Source of the DNA: Bacteroidaceae bacterium
GTDB lineage: Bacteria; Bacteroidota; Bacteroidia; Bacteroidales; Bacteroidaceae
DNA length: 43,337 nucleotides
Direction: 5' to 3'
Assembly: GCA_024697785.1 (NCBI GenBank)
Contig: JAILEU010000103.1
Coordinates: forward strand, 1 to 43,337
The translations under genes were made by a program, and so were the position numbers. The notes beneath the pieces were generated by a model that was not told the DNA's origin, did not search any database, and saw only the letters and a program-made list of their open reading frames with translations. Position 1 is the stretch's first letter; the number at the start of each line of letters is the position of its first letter. Positions 8,722-17,000 of this stretch are shown piece by piece.

Positions 8722-9815
8722 ACGTCTAAGGATAGGACACGCTCCACAATCTGGTGCATGTCGTAATACGTGTACTCAGCCAGCCGGCCGCCGAAGCGAA
8801 CGTGCTTCTCGTGGGCGGCCAGCTCGGCATAGCGGGCGTAGAGACGGTTGTTACGCTCGTTGTTGATGGGATAGTAGGGTGCTGCGCCGGCCTCCCAACG
8901 CTGGGGATACTCATAGGTGATGACGGTGTCGGGCTGCTGGCCGAACTCGAAGTGCTTGTGCTCGATGCAGCGCGTATAGGGCACCTCGACCTCAGTGTAG
9001 TTGACGACGGCATTGCCCTGAAAATCCTTCACCCCCTCAAGCAGCTTGTGCTCGAAACGGAGCGAGCGGAAGTCGAGTTCGCCGAAGCGGCAGTCGTAGA
9101 AGCTGTCCAAGCGGCCGGTATAGACCACCGTCTCAGCCAGGCTGTCGAAGTAGCTGCGTGCCTCGAAATAATCCGTCTCCAGACGCACCTCGCTGCCCTC
9201 AAGGAGGCGTTCGAACAGCCGCGTGTAGCCCCCGACGGGAATGCCCTGAAAGGTGTCGTTGAAGTAGTTGTTGTTATACTCAAAGCGGAACGGCAGCCGG
9301 CGGATGACGAACGCCGGTATCTCCGTCGCCTTCATGCCCCACTGCTTCTCAGAGTAGCCCTTGACAAGCGTCTCGTAGATGTCGCGCCCCGCCAGCTTCA
9401 GCGCCTGCTCCTCGAGGTTGGCGGGCTCAGCCAGATGGGCGAACTCCGCCCGCTGCTGCTCAATGATGGAGCGAGCCTCGTCGGCTGTTTCCACACCCCA
9501 CAGCTGGTGGAAGGTGTTCATGTTGAACGGCAGGTTGTAGCGCCGTCCGTGATAGCAGGCGATGGGCGTGTTGACGAAGTTGTTGAACGGCACCAGGCTG
9601 TTCACGAAGTCCCACACCGCCTTGTTGGACGTGTGGAAGATGTGCGGCCCGTACTTGTGGACGTTGATGCCGCACACCTCCTCCGTGTAGCATCCGCCGC
9701 CTATATGGGGATTTCTGTCGATGACGAGGCAACGCCTGCCCGCCCTCCGAGCACGGTAGGCGAACATGGCTCCGTATAGCCCCGCCCCGACAATCAGGTA
9801 ATCGTAGTGCTTCAT
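8718..9815 (-). CDS. glf: UDP-galactopyranose mutase, 365 aa
   Basis: This flavoenzyme converts UDP-galactopyranose to UDP-galactofuranose, the donor for galactofuranose in surface glycans. Seen: FAD-binding YDYLIVGAGLYGAMFA at the N-terminus, CLVIDRNPHIGGGCYTE, NVHKYGPHIFHTSN (residues about 50-65), and KQWGMKATEIPA. The C-terminal part has YPINNERNNRLY. Length agrees with bacterial Glf (about 365-370). The ATG at 9815 is preferred over an upstream TTG because it places the Rossmann strand at the very start, as in the family. ATGA overlap with the acyltransferase gene downstream. Word repeats lie directly upstream. Confidence 0.95.
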   Translation of the reverse strand: MKHYDYLIVGAGLYGAMFAYRARRAGRRCLVIDRNPHIGGGCYTEEVCGINVHKYGPHIFHTSNKAVWDFVNSLVPFNNFVNTPIACYHGRRYNLPFNMNTFHQLWGVETADEARSIIEQQRAEFAHLAEPANLEEQALKLAGRDIYETLVKGYSEKQWGMKATEIPAFVIRRLPFRFEYNNNYFNDTFQGIPVGGYTRLFERLLEGSEVRLETDYFEARSYFDSLAETVVYTGRLDSFYDCRFGELDFRSLRFEHKLLEGVKDFQGNAVVNYTEVEVPYTRCIEHKHFEFGQQPDTVITYEYPQRWEAGAAPYYPINNERNNRLYARYAELAAHEKHVRFGGRLAEYTYYDMHQIVERVLSLDV

Positions 9816-9830
9816 ATTTTGGGGTTTCAA

Positions 9831-10037
9831 CTTTCAACTTTAACGAACACGTCTGGCGCCTTCGGCGCAATTGATAATTGATAATTGAAAATTGATAATT
9901 ATCCATTGACCATTGTCAATTGTCAATTAACGAAGTTATCATGGTCGTTAAACATTAAACGTTAAACCAATTATCAATTACCAATTATCAATTATCAATT
10001 GCGTGAGGTTTTGCGCCTCGGCGTAAAACCTCACGCC
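9831..10037. repeat. Nested inverted word-repeat element overlapping the licD 3' end
   Basis: In order: TTTAACGAACACGTC (9839-9853), hairpin GCGCC-TTC-GGCGC (9856-9868), TTGATAATTGA words (to about 9900), mixed core with GTTAAAC words (9901-9966), then ATTATCAATT words (9967-10000). A perfect 12-bp stem follows, GCGTGAGGTTTT at 10001-10012 paired with 10026-10037. The last hairpin and the words lie inside the 3' end of the neighbouring licD gene and supply its final codons and stop. Confidence 0.82.
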
Positions 10038-10818
10038 AGTCGTGCTCGGCATCGATGATGAGCTCGCCGTGGCCCGACGAGTCCTGACGGGGCGTCATGT
10101 AGTCAGCGCCGTAAAGCGTGCTCAACACCTTGTCGTATCCAACCGGAGCGGGCATCTCGATGTCCTCAAAAGGCAGCATCACCGTCTCGTCGTACCACGT
10201 CTGCTCTTTGGCCTCGCGCTCCACCTGCCGCCAATCGTACGTCGGGCAGGCCACCCGCTTCGTTTCCACGCTGTTCCACTTCGTAAACTGCCGCTCGAAC
10301 AGGCGGTACAGCCGCTTGTAGCCCAGCGTGCCGCAGACCGTTCGTGCCACCATGCGCTTCAGCCCCCGGCCATACTGCGCCGTGAGCAGACACTTCTGCG
10401 CCAGCCGTGCCGTGCGCAGCGAGCGTCGCCACTCGGCACAGCTCAGGTCGTCGGGGATGCGGTCATAGACAAAGACATCCACGAAGATGCCCTGATGGAA
10501 CGGCTGCCCCACATCGGCAGGCAGTATCGCCGCCGTGCCGTCGTAGCGCACCTGCGCATGACCGCGATAGTAGCCCCGCTCCGTGTGGACGCTCTGCAGG
10601 AAGAAGGGCGGACGGAACTCCGTCGCGGCCAGCGCGATCAGCCGCTCATAGTCCTCGCGCATCATCATCAGGTCGATGTCGTCGTCCCAGGGAATCATTC
10701 CCCCCTCGCGCACCGCCCCCAGCAGCGTGCCCCAGTCGGCCCACACGCGCAGCCCGTGCCGCTGGCACACGTCCAGCACATGGGCGGCAATCCTCAGCTG
10801 TATCTCACGCCCCGTCAT
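9988..10818 (-). CDS. LicD-family phosphotransferase, 276 aa
   Basis: LicD proteins belong to the nucleotidyltransferase-like group and move phosphocholine, or a related phospho-substituent, onto surface sugars. Seen: VWADWGTLLGAVREGGMIPW followed by DDDIDLMM, the family signature with the metal-binding Asp pair (near residues 45-51), then DYERLIALA. The start overlaps the stop of the second licD gene (10815-10818, ATGA). The C-terminus is odd: the last dozen codons are encoded by a perfect hairpin and by TTGATAATTG repeat words, ending AIDN and TGA. The natural C-terminus was probably replaced by a repeat insertion. Substrate is inferred from family only. Confidence 0.88.
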   Translation of the reverse strand: MTGREIQLRIAAHVLDVCQRHGLRVWADWGTLLGAVREGGMIPWDDDIDLMMMREDYERLIALAATEFRPPFFLQSVHTERGYYRGHAQVRYDGTAAILPADVGQPFHQGIFVDVFVYDRIPDDLSCAEWRRSLRTARLAQKCLLTAQYGRGLKRMVARTVCGTLGYKRLYRLFERQFTKWNSVETKRVACPTYDWRQVEREAKEQTWYDETVMLPFEDIEMPAPVGYDKVLSTLYGADYMTPRQDSSGHGELIIDAEHDWREVLRRGAKPHAIDN

Positions 10819-11678
10819 CGCTGCACGTCATTATTGGTGTAACACTGGCTCGTATCGGAGCACATGAACACAGCGTGCATCTTACGCTGCCCCTCAGGCG
10901 GCAGCGTCATGAAGTCACGGCCGTAGATGCTGTTCAGCCGCGCTTCCACGTTCCGCGGCACGCATAGCGTGTGCCCCTCAAACTCCAGCGTGTCCGTCGG
11001 ATAGAGGTCGGCCGTGGGTGTCGGCACCTTTGTGTCGTTGCGCTCCAGCGTCCCCGCCTCGCGGTCCTTAGGCACGAGGGCCCCCACCAGCGCCCACAGT
11101 CCTTTCATCAGCACATACTCCATGGGGAACACCATGCTGCGCACCACGTTCAAGAAGCTCATCGGCTTCGGATAGGCGAAGAAGCCGAACGACTTGCTCA
11201 CCCTGCGGTTCATCCAGTGGAAAAACTTCCGGCTCACGGCCGGCGTCGCCACGCTTTCGAAGATGTCGATGGAGATTCCCCTGTGGTACGTCACGTGGAA
11301 GTCCGATGCACGGTTGATGGAGAGCGTGCCGTCGCGGCGTATCTTCATCAGTCCGTGTCCCATACGCGCCTCCTTGTCCGACAGCCTTGTCTGGAGAAAG
11401 AACCCTTCGCCCAGCATCGCCGGCGCCACCTGCTGAAAGCGCCGGTAGTCCGCCGAAGGCATCGACACGTCCACGTCGTCATCCCACGGGATGAAGCCCC
11501 CATGGCGGTAAGCCCCCAGCAGCGTGCCGTAGTCCAGAAAATACGTTAGTCCCTCAGCGCGGCAGATGCGGTCGAACTCCACCAGAATCTCCACAAGCCG
11601 ATGCTGCACCTCGCGCTTCGGCGACCCCTCGGGGTTATACCGCCTGCGCAGTTCCTCCTGCTGTTCTGCGTCCATCAT
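10815..11678 (-). CDS. LicD-family phosphotransferase, second copy, 287 aa
   Basis: A paralogue of the downstream gene. Signature: YFLDYGTLLGAYRHGGFIPW then DDDVDVSM, with DYRRFQQV after it. Other visible blocks are YHRGISIDIFESV and FEGHTLCVPRNVEARLNSIY; the last is a motif region typical of the family. The start is taken as ATG 11678; a GTG at 11684 in the same frame is possible. It is the first gene of the minus-strand glycan cluster. Two divergent LicD copies in tandem suggest two acceptors or two positions on the same glycan. Confidence 0.9.
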   Translation of the reverse strand: MMDAEQQEELRRRYNPEGSPKREVQHRLVEILVEFDRICRAEGLTYFLDYGTLLGAYRHGGFIPWDDDVDVSMPSADYRRFQQVAPAMLGEGFFLQTRLSDKEARMGHGLMKIRRDGTLSINRASDFHVTYHRGISIDIFESVATPAVSRKFFHWMNRRVSKSFGFFAYPKPMSFLNVVRSMVFPMEYVLMKGLWALVGALVPKDREAGTLERNDTKVPTPTADLYPTDTLEFEGHTLCVPRNVEARLNSIYGRDFMTLPPEGQRKMHAVFMCSDTSQCYTNNDVQR

Positions 11679-11703
11679 TGTCACATCATTTTATATTTAC
11701 CAA

Positions 11704-11769
11704 CGTTTTCGTTAAGCCAAATCAGCAGAGCGATGCTCGCATCAGCTCTGCCATGGCGAGAAAACGAAG
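11704..11769 (-). repeat. 66-bp hairpin element, copy A
   Basis: Read on the minus strand, this is the same length as 12611-12676 and shares 18 identical bases on the left and 19 of the last 21 on the right. The middle 27 bases differ but form the same stem: GCAGAGC/GCTCTGC, a bulged T, and GATGC/GCATC around a GA loop. The outer bases CGTTTTC/GAAAACG can also pair. Confidence 0.85.
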
Positions 11770-11825
11770 GATGAAATCCAACCGCAAAACTACAACAAAA
11801 AAACCAAACCACCAAACAAAAGAAT

Positions 11826-12010
11826 TGAAGAATGAAAAATGAAGATTTGGTTTAACGTTTAAGGTTTAATGTTTAACGAACACGTCCTCTGATTTCTGAT
11901 TTCTTACCTCTTACTTCTGACCTCTGGCTTCACTTCCTGCCGCAAGGTCGTTAAACATTAAACGTTAAACGTTAAACGATAATTATCAATTGCGTCTTCG
12001 GCGCTGGTTA
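11826..12010. repeat. Word-repeat block upstream of the small gene
   Basis: ATGAAAAATGAAG words lead into GTTTAACGTTTAAGG words (11850-11880) containing GTTTAACGAACACGTC (11871-11886). A TCTGATTTCTGA / CTCTTACTTCTGA core follows (11887-11948), then CGTTAAACATTAAACG words (11949-11977), and AATTATCAATTG with TCTTCGGCGC (11980-12006). The GTTTAAC words on either side of the core are inverted. The rest of 11679-12148 holds only the hairpin copy A, A-rich sequence and the promoter below. Confidence 0.78.
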
Positions 12011-12103
12011 GGAATTAGGCAATGTTGGAAAGGGACGATGGGTTTCAAACTCGTTTTTTTTGAGGGAAATCGGTTTCGGAACTTGAAAAAACAGCGCGAA
12101 AAA

Positions 12104-12134
12104 TTTGGAGATTGAAAAAAACGCCGTACCTTTG
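12104..12134 (+). promoter_or_regulatory. Bacteroidota-type promoter for the 42-aa gene
   Basis: TTTG at 12104-12107 and TACCTTTG at 12127-12134 with a 19-base spacer match the -33/-7 consensus. The ATG of the small gene lies 15 bases further on. This is one of the best promoters in the window. Confidence 0.85.
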
Positions 12135-12148
12135 CACCGTCAAAACAG

Positions 12149-12277
12149 ATGAAAGTAGGACAAATGTTGGTTTACGGTGCATATAACTGCCTGTTCAATA
12201 AGATGAACGACAAGCTGAACTGGAATAACAACCAGCGTCAGCAGCAATCGTCGTATCAGGCCAACCAGTCCGACTGA
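12149..12277 (+). CDS. Small protein of unknown function, 42 aa
   Basis: An open frame from ATG 12149 to TGA 12275-12277 with a canonical promoter just upstream and hairpins downstream. The peptide begins MKVGQMLVYGAYNCLFNKMN; the second half is Asn/Gln/Ser-rich and ends in YQANQSD. The first 18 residues are moderately hydrophobic with one Cys (residue 14), and could form an amphipathic helix; the tail is polar and probably disordered. No family is recognised. The promoter spacing, GC-richer codon use than the flanks and a tandem stop (TGATAG) support a real gene. It lies between two inverted copies of a 66-bp hairpin element. Confidence 0.68.
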   Translation: MKVGQMLVYGAYNCLFNKMNDKLNWNNNQRQQQSSYQANQSD

Positions 12278-12318
12278 TAGAGGATGAGTTAAGACAATGT
12301 AGAAGTATATAAAAGGAA

Positions 12319-12347
12319 GGGCTGGTTTTTTAATAAGAAACCAGCCC
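12319..12347. terminator. Hairpin after the small gene
   Basis: GGGCTGGTTT at 12319-12328 pairs perfectly with AAACCAGCCC at 12338-12347 around a 9-base loop. There is no T tract on the plus strand; on the minus strand the stem is followed by TTCCTTTTATA. It probably ends the short transcript or protects its 3' end. Confidence 0.55.
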
Positions 12348-12522
12348 CGACTGTTATAAAGTGGTTAGTGGTTAAAGGTACTAAGATTGTTTTTAGGAAA
12401 AAAGAACAGAAAGGTATGAAGGTCACTCGGGAGACAATGAGGATGGAGGCTTGCAGCCTGTGCAGTCCGGTCGCAGAGACGGGACGGATGCTGTCGCCCC
12501 TCACTCCCTCCCACTCCCTCCA

Positions 12523-12560
12523 CGAAAGGCTGGTTCCCTACGAGCCAGCCTTTCGTTTGA
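12523..12560 (+). terminator. Second GGCTGG hairpin, possible terminator
   Basis: CGAAAGGCTGG at 12523-12533 pairs with CCAGCCTTTCG at 12545-12555, followed by TTTGA. Its stem shares GGCTGG with the hairpin at 12319. The sequence between the two (12348-12522) contains direct CACTCCCTCC words and no convincing frame; a small RNA ending here is possible but not demonstrated. Confidence 0.5.
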
Positions 12561-12610
12561 CGTATGAGACACGGTCAGGCACCGTTTTTAGTTAAGAGTT
12601 GAATTTCATT

Positions 12611-12676
12611 CTTCGTTTTCTCGCCATGCCAAAGCTAAAGCGAGCTTTGCTTTGGTCATTTGGCTTAACGAAAACG
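12611..12676 (+). repeat. 66-bp hairpin element, copy B
   Basis: Inverted partner of 11704-11769. The 27-base centre folds as CCAAAGC/GCTTTGG, bulged T, AAAGC/GCTTT, GA loop. Four of the 12 base pairs differ from copy A and all four differences are compensatory. It sits 48 bases upstream of glmS. Confidence 0.85.
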
Positions 12677-12723
12677 TTCTTTTAATGAGAAACAAATTAT
12701 GAACTATAAATAATGATAAAAAG

Positions 12724-14571
12724 ATGTGTGGAATTGTAGGTTATGTAGGTAGAAAGCGGGCTTACCCCATTCTGATAAAGGGGTTGAAGAGACTCGAGTA
12801 TCGCGGCTATGACAGCGCCGGCGTGGCCATGATTGGCGACGACGGAGGTCTGAACGTCTATAAGTCGAAGGGCAAGGTGGCCGACCTCGAGACGCATTGC
12901 GAGGAGAAGGACACGACGGGCACGACAGGCATTGCCCATACGCGCTGGGCTACGCACGGCGAACCCAACAGCGCCAACGCCCACCCCCATTACTCGGCTT
13001 CGGGACGGCTTGCGCTTATACACAATGGCATCATCGAGAACTATGTCACCCTGAAGGAGAACCTCATGAAGCGGGATATCGCCTTCAGGAGCGACACCGA
13101 CTCGGAGGTGCTCGTGCAGCTCATCGAGTATATCATGCTGAGCAACCAACTGGACCTTTTCCAGGCAATGCAGGTGGCGCTGCATCAGGTCATCGGGGCG
13201 TATGCCATTGCCGTGCTGGACAGGGAGCATCCGGACACGATTGTCTGTGCCCGCCAGAGCTCGCCCCTCGTGGTGGGGCTGGGAGCCGACGGCGAATACT
13301 TCCTGGCGTCCGACGCCAGCCCCATCGCCGAATATACGGACCGCGTGGTCTATCTGAACGACGGCGACATCGCCGTGCTGCAACTGGGGAAGAGGCTGAA
13401 CGTGGTTAGTCTGTCGGGCGAGAGGCAGCATCCGAAGGTTAGGCAGATAGACGTCACGCTGGGTCAGCTGGAGAAGGGCGGCTACCCGTTCTTCATGCTG
13501 AAGGAGATTTTCGAGCAGCCCCAGTGCATCCGCGACTGCATGCGCGGACGCATCAACGTCGAGGGCGACCGCATCACGCTGAGTGCCGTCATCGACTATC
13601 GCGAGGCGCTAGTCGCCGCACGCCGCATCATCATCGTGGCCTGCGGCACCAGCTGGCACGCGGCGCTCATCGGGAAGCAGCTGATAGAGAGCCTGTGCCG
13701 CATCCCCGTTGAAGTGGAGTACGCCTCGGAGTTCCGCTACCGGAATCCCGTCATCCAGCCCGACGACGTGGTGATAGCCATCTCGCAGAGTGGCGAGACG
13801 GCCGACACGCTGGCTGCCGTGGACCTCGCCCGAGGGGCGGGGGCACTGGTGATGGGCGTGTGCAATGCCATCGGCGCCTCCATCCCCCGGCTGACGCAGA
13901 CGGGTGTCTATATCCACGTCGGACCCGAGATCGGCGTTGCCTCCACAAAGGCTTTCACCGGTCAGGTGGCCGTCCTCGCCATGCTGGCGCTCTGCATCGC
14001 CAAGGAGCGGCAGACCATCAGCGACGAGCTCTACAAGAGCATGGTCAGGGAGCTGACGCTGATTCCCGAGAAGATGGAAAGGACGCTTCAGGCCAGCGAG
14101 CACATCGAGAAGATGGCGTCCATCTTCACCTACGCCCGCAACTGCCTCTACCTGGGGCGCGGCTACAACTACCCCGTGGCACTCGAAGGGGCGCTGAAGC
14201 TGAAGGAGATCAGCTATATCCATGCCGAGGGCTATCCCGCCGCCGAGATGAAGCACGGCCCCATAGCGTTGATTGACTCCGAGATGCCCGTCTTCGTCAT
14301 CGCCACCCGCGACAAGCTCTACGAGAAGGTGGTGAGCAACGTGCAGGAGGTGCGTGCCCGCGGAGGCCGCGTCACGGCGCTCATCACCGAGGGCGACGAG
14401 CAAATCCGCCATCTGGCCGACCACGTCATCGAGCTGCCCGACACCATCGACTGCTTCCAGCCCCTCATCGCCAGCATCCCCCTGCAGCTGCTGGCCTATC
14501 ACATCGCCGTCTGCAAGGGCAAGGACGTGGACCGCCCGCGCAACCTCGCCAAGAGCGTCACGGTGGAATGA
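12724..14571 (+). CDS. glmS: Glutamine-fructose-6-phosphate aminotransferase, 615 aa
   Basis: GlmS makes glucosamine-6-phosphate from fructose-6-phosphate and glutamine, the entry step to peptidoglycan and LPS amino sugars. Seen: MCGIVGYVG with the N-terminal nucleophile Cys exposed after Met removal, LEYRGYDSAGVA, HTRWATHGEPN (about residues 72-82), and HNGIIENY in the glutaminase domain. Two SIS sugar-isomerase domains follow (about 290-430 and 460-600), with CGTSWHA, ISQSGETADTLAA and the C-terminal LAKSVTVE that closes the active site. Length is normal. No glmS ribozyme is visible upstream. It begins the run of glutamine genes. Confidence 0.97.
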   Translation: MCGIVGYVGRKRAYPILIKGLKRLEYRGYDSAGVAMIGDDGGLNVYKSKGKVADLETHCEEKDTTGTTGIAHTRWATHGEPNSANAHPHYSASGRLALIHNGIIENYVTLKENLMKRDIAFRSDTDSEVLVQLIEYIMLSNQLDLFQAMQVALHQVIGAYAIAVLDREHPDTIVCARQSSPLVVGLGADGEYFLASDASPIAEYTDRVVYLNDGDIAVLQLGKRLNVVSLSGERQHPKVRQIDVTLGQLEKGGYPFFMLKEIFEQPQCIRDCMRGRINVEGDRITLSAVIDYREALVAARRIIIVACGTSWHAALIGKQLIESLCRIPVEVEYASEFRYRNPVIQPDDVVIAISQSGETADTLAAVDLARGAGALVMGVCNAIGASIPRLTQTGVYIHVGPEIGVASTKAFTGQVAVLAMLALCIAKERQTISDELYKSMVRELTLIPEKMERTLQASEHIEKMASIFTYARNCLYLGRGYNYPVALEGALKLKEISYIHAEGYPAAEMKHGPIALIDSEMPVFVIATRDKLYEKVVSNVQEVRARGGRVTALITEGDEQIRHLADHVIELPDTIDCFQPLIASIPLQLLAYHIAVCKGKDVDRPRNLAKSVTVE

Positions 14572-14681
14572 GGCCTCTTCGACGCAATTGATAATTGATA
14601 ATGGATAATAATGGATAATACCTAGTTTTTAAATTCTTCATTAAAAAAAGCCCAACTAAACCTATATACCATTTTATTATA

Positions 14682-16868
14682 ATGAGCAAACTGAGATTTG
14701 ACGTAGTGCAGGATGCCTTCAAAAAGAAGGCAGCTGCCGTGGATACCCCCGACAAGAAGACCTCCGAGTATTTCGGAGAGCTGGTGTTCAACAGGGAAAA
14801 GATGCGCAAGTATCTCGACGACACAACCTTCAAGGCCCTTGTGAGCTGCATTGACAACGGCGAGCCGCTTGATCACAAGACCGCCGACAGCGTGGCAGCC
14901 GGCATGAAGCAGTGGGCCATGGAGCACGGCGTGACGCACACCACACACTGGTTCCAGCCGCTCACCGAGGGTACGGCCGAGAAACACGACTCGTTCATGG
15001 AGTATGACGGCAAGGGCGGCATGATAGAGACCTTCGACGGCAAGGCGCTGGTGCAGCAGGAGCCCGACGCCTCGTCGTTCCCCAGCGGCGGCATCCGAGC
15101 CACCTTCGAGGCCCGAGGCTACACCGCCTGGGACCCCACGTCGCCCGTCTTCATCCAGGACGACACCCTCTGCATACCCACCGTCTTCATCTCCTATACG
15201 GGCGAGGCGCTTGACTACAAGACACCCCTCAAGAAGGCCCTCAAGGCTGTCAGCGACGCTGCCGTGCCCATCTGTCGCTTGTTCGACCCGAAGGTCAGGA
15301 AGGTCTGGTCGTATCTAGGCTGGGAGCAGGAGTACTTCCTTGTCGATGAGGACCTCTACGCCGCCCGCCCCGACCTGATGCTGACGGGCCGTACGCTGAT
15401 GGGCCACGCCTCGTCGAAGAACCAGCAGCTCGACGACCACTACTTCGGCGCCATCCCCTCGCGTGTCGCCGCCTTCATGCGCGACATCGAGATTGCCGGC
15501 TACAAGCTGGGCATCCCCCTCAAGACACGCCACAACGAGGTGGCCCCCAACCAGTTCGAACTCGCACCCATCTACGGCGAGACCAACCTCTCGAACGACC
15601 AGAACCAGCAGATGATGAACGTGATGAACACCATCGCCCGCCGCCACGGCTTTGTGGTGCTCTTCCACGAGAAGCCGTTCAACGGCATCAACGGCTCGGG
15701 CAAGCACAACAACTGGTCGCTCGGCACCGACACCGGCACCCTGCTGCTCGCCCCGGGCAAGGACGCCATGGGCAACCTGCAGTTCGTCACCTTCTTCGTC
15801 AACGTGCTTGCCGCCGTGCAGAAGCACAACGACCTGCTGAAGGCATCCATCGCGTCGGCCACCAACGCCCACCGCCTGGGTGCCAACGAGGCTCCGCCCG
15901 CCATCGTCTCGGCATTCCTTGGCCGAACCATGACGGCCGTGCTGCGCAAGCTGCTCGAGGTGCCGTCCGACACCCCCATCGAGATTGCCGGCAAACGGGG
16001 CAAGTCCGTCGGGCTGGTTGAGATACCGGAAATCTTCATCGACAACACCGACCGCAACCGTACCTCGCCCTTCGCCTTCACTGGCAACCGCTTCGAGTTC
16101 CGTGCCGTGGGCAGCAGCGCCAACTGCGCCGGAGCCATGACAACGCTCAACGCCGCCGTGGCCGAGCAGCTCATCCTCTTCAAGGCCGACGTGGACAAGG
16201 CGATGGCTGCCGGCAAGCCCATGAACATAGCCGTCATGGACACACTGAAACCCATCATCCGGAGCATCATCGACGTGGTCTGCTTCGAAGGCAACGGCTA
16301 TACCGACGAGTGGAAGGCCGAGGCCAGCCGCCGCGGACTCGACGTCGAGACCAGCGTGCCCGAGATGTTCCGCGCCTTCACCACCCCCAAGGCCATCAGC
16401 CTGTTCACCTCGCTCGGCGTCTATACCGAAAAAGAGCTCTATGCCCGCAACGAGGTCAAGTGGGAGACCTACACCAAAAAAGTGCAGATCGAGGCCCGTG
16501 TGATAGGCCGCATGGCGCTGAACCATATCATCCCCGCCGCCCTGGCCTACCAGACCAAGCTGCTCCAGAACATTTCGCTCATGAAGGAGGTCTATGGCGA
16601 CGGCTACGCCGCGATGGCAGGCGTCAGCATGGGCTTTGTCAAGCGGATTTCAGAGCTCGTCGGCCAGCTCAGGGAGCAGGTCGATGCTATGGTCGATGCC
16701 CGCAGGGCCGCCAACAAGATTGACGATGAGTATCTCAAGGCTAAGGCCTACCACGAGATTGCCGAGTCGCTGTTCGCGCTGCGCCGCTCCATCGACAAGC
16801 TCGAGGAAATCGTCGACAACGACATGTGGCCCCTGCCCAAGTACCGCGAGCTACTGTTTATAAACTAA
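14682..16868 (+). CDS. glnN: Type III glutamine synthetase, 728 aa
   Basis: GSIII makes glutamine from glutamate, ammonia and ATP. It is the large hexamer-of-dimers form typical of Bacteroidota, about 730 residues, with no adenylylation site of the GSI kind. Seen: an N-terminal GSIII domain (FGELVFNREKMRKYL, about 32-46; THTTHWFQPLT), then the catalytic core with NGSGKHNNWS, RHNEVAPNQFELAP (Glu ligands), and the C-terminal helix-rich domain (ALRRSIDKLEEIVDND). Upstream lie TTGATAATGG words from the 3' flank of glmS; downstream is a double-hairpin repeat. It supplies the substrate used by the neighbouring amidotransferases. Confidence 0.97.
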   Translation: MSKLRFDVVQDAFKKKAAAVDTPDKKTSEYFGELVFNREKMRKYLDDTTFKALVSCIDNGEPLDHKTADSVAAGMKQWAMEHGVTHTTHWFQPLTEGTAEKHDSFMEYDGKGGMIETFDGKALVQQEPDASSFPSGGIRATFEARGYTAWDPTSPVFIQDDTLCIPTVFISYTGEALDYKTPLKKALKAVSDAAVPICRLFDPKVRKVWSYLGWEQEYFLVDEDLYAARPDLMLTGRTLMGHASSKNQQLDDHYFGAIPSRVAAFMRDIEIAGYKLGIPLKTRHNEVAPNQFELAPIYGETNLSNDQNQQMMNVMNTIARRHGFVVLFHEKPFNGINGSGKHNNWSLGTDTGTLLLAPGKDAMGNLQFVTFFVNVLAAVQKHNDLLKASIASATNAHRLGANEAPPAIVSAFLGRTMTAVLRKLLEVPSDTPIEIAGKRGKSVGLVEIPEIFIDNTDRNRTSPFAFTGNRFEFRAVGSSANCAGAMTTLNAAVAEQLILFKADVDKAMAAGKPMNIAVMDTLKPIIRSIIDVVCFEGNGYTDEWKAEASRRGLDVETSVPEMFRAFTTPKAISLFTSLGVYTEKELYARNEVKWETYTKKVQIEARVIGRMALNHIIPAALAYQTKLLQNISLMKEVYGDGYAAMAGVSMGFVKRISELVGQLREQVDAMVDARRAANKIDDEYLKAKAYHEIAESLFALRRSIDKLEEIVDNDMWPLPKYRELLFIN

Positions 16869-16986
16869 GGTCAATAGTCAATAGTCTATGGTCAATCGCT
16901 CTTTACGCCCCTGGGGCGTAGCGGCCAAAAGGCCGCAAAAAGCAATAGACTATCGACTATAGACTATCGACCATCGACCATAGACC
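16869..16986. repeat. Double-hairpin word-repeat element, copy 2 (inverted)
   Basis: GTCAATAGTC words (16869-16895), core 16896-16942 with hairpins ACGCCCC-TGGGGCGT (overlapping) and GCGGCC-AAAA-GGCCGC (16921-16936), then ATAGACTATCGAC words (16943-16986). It is the reverse complement of 6199-6346 apart from a few changes. It fills the whole gap between glnN and carA. Confidence 0.88.
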
Positions 16987-17000
16987 CCAAAAGCATAATA

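Noticed and set aside
12368-12595. 75-codon frame between the small gene and glmS
   Set aside because: It runs through CACTCCCTCC words and a hairpin, has mixed composition and no promoter; more likely untranslated.
12678-12723. glmS ribozyme or other riboswitch before glmS
   Set aside because: The leader is A/T-rich and short, with no matching pseudoknot or conserved core seen.
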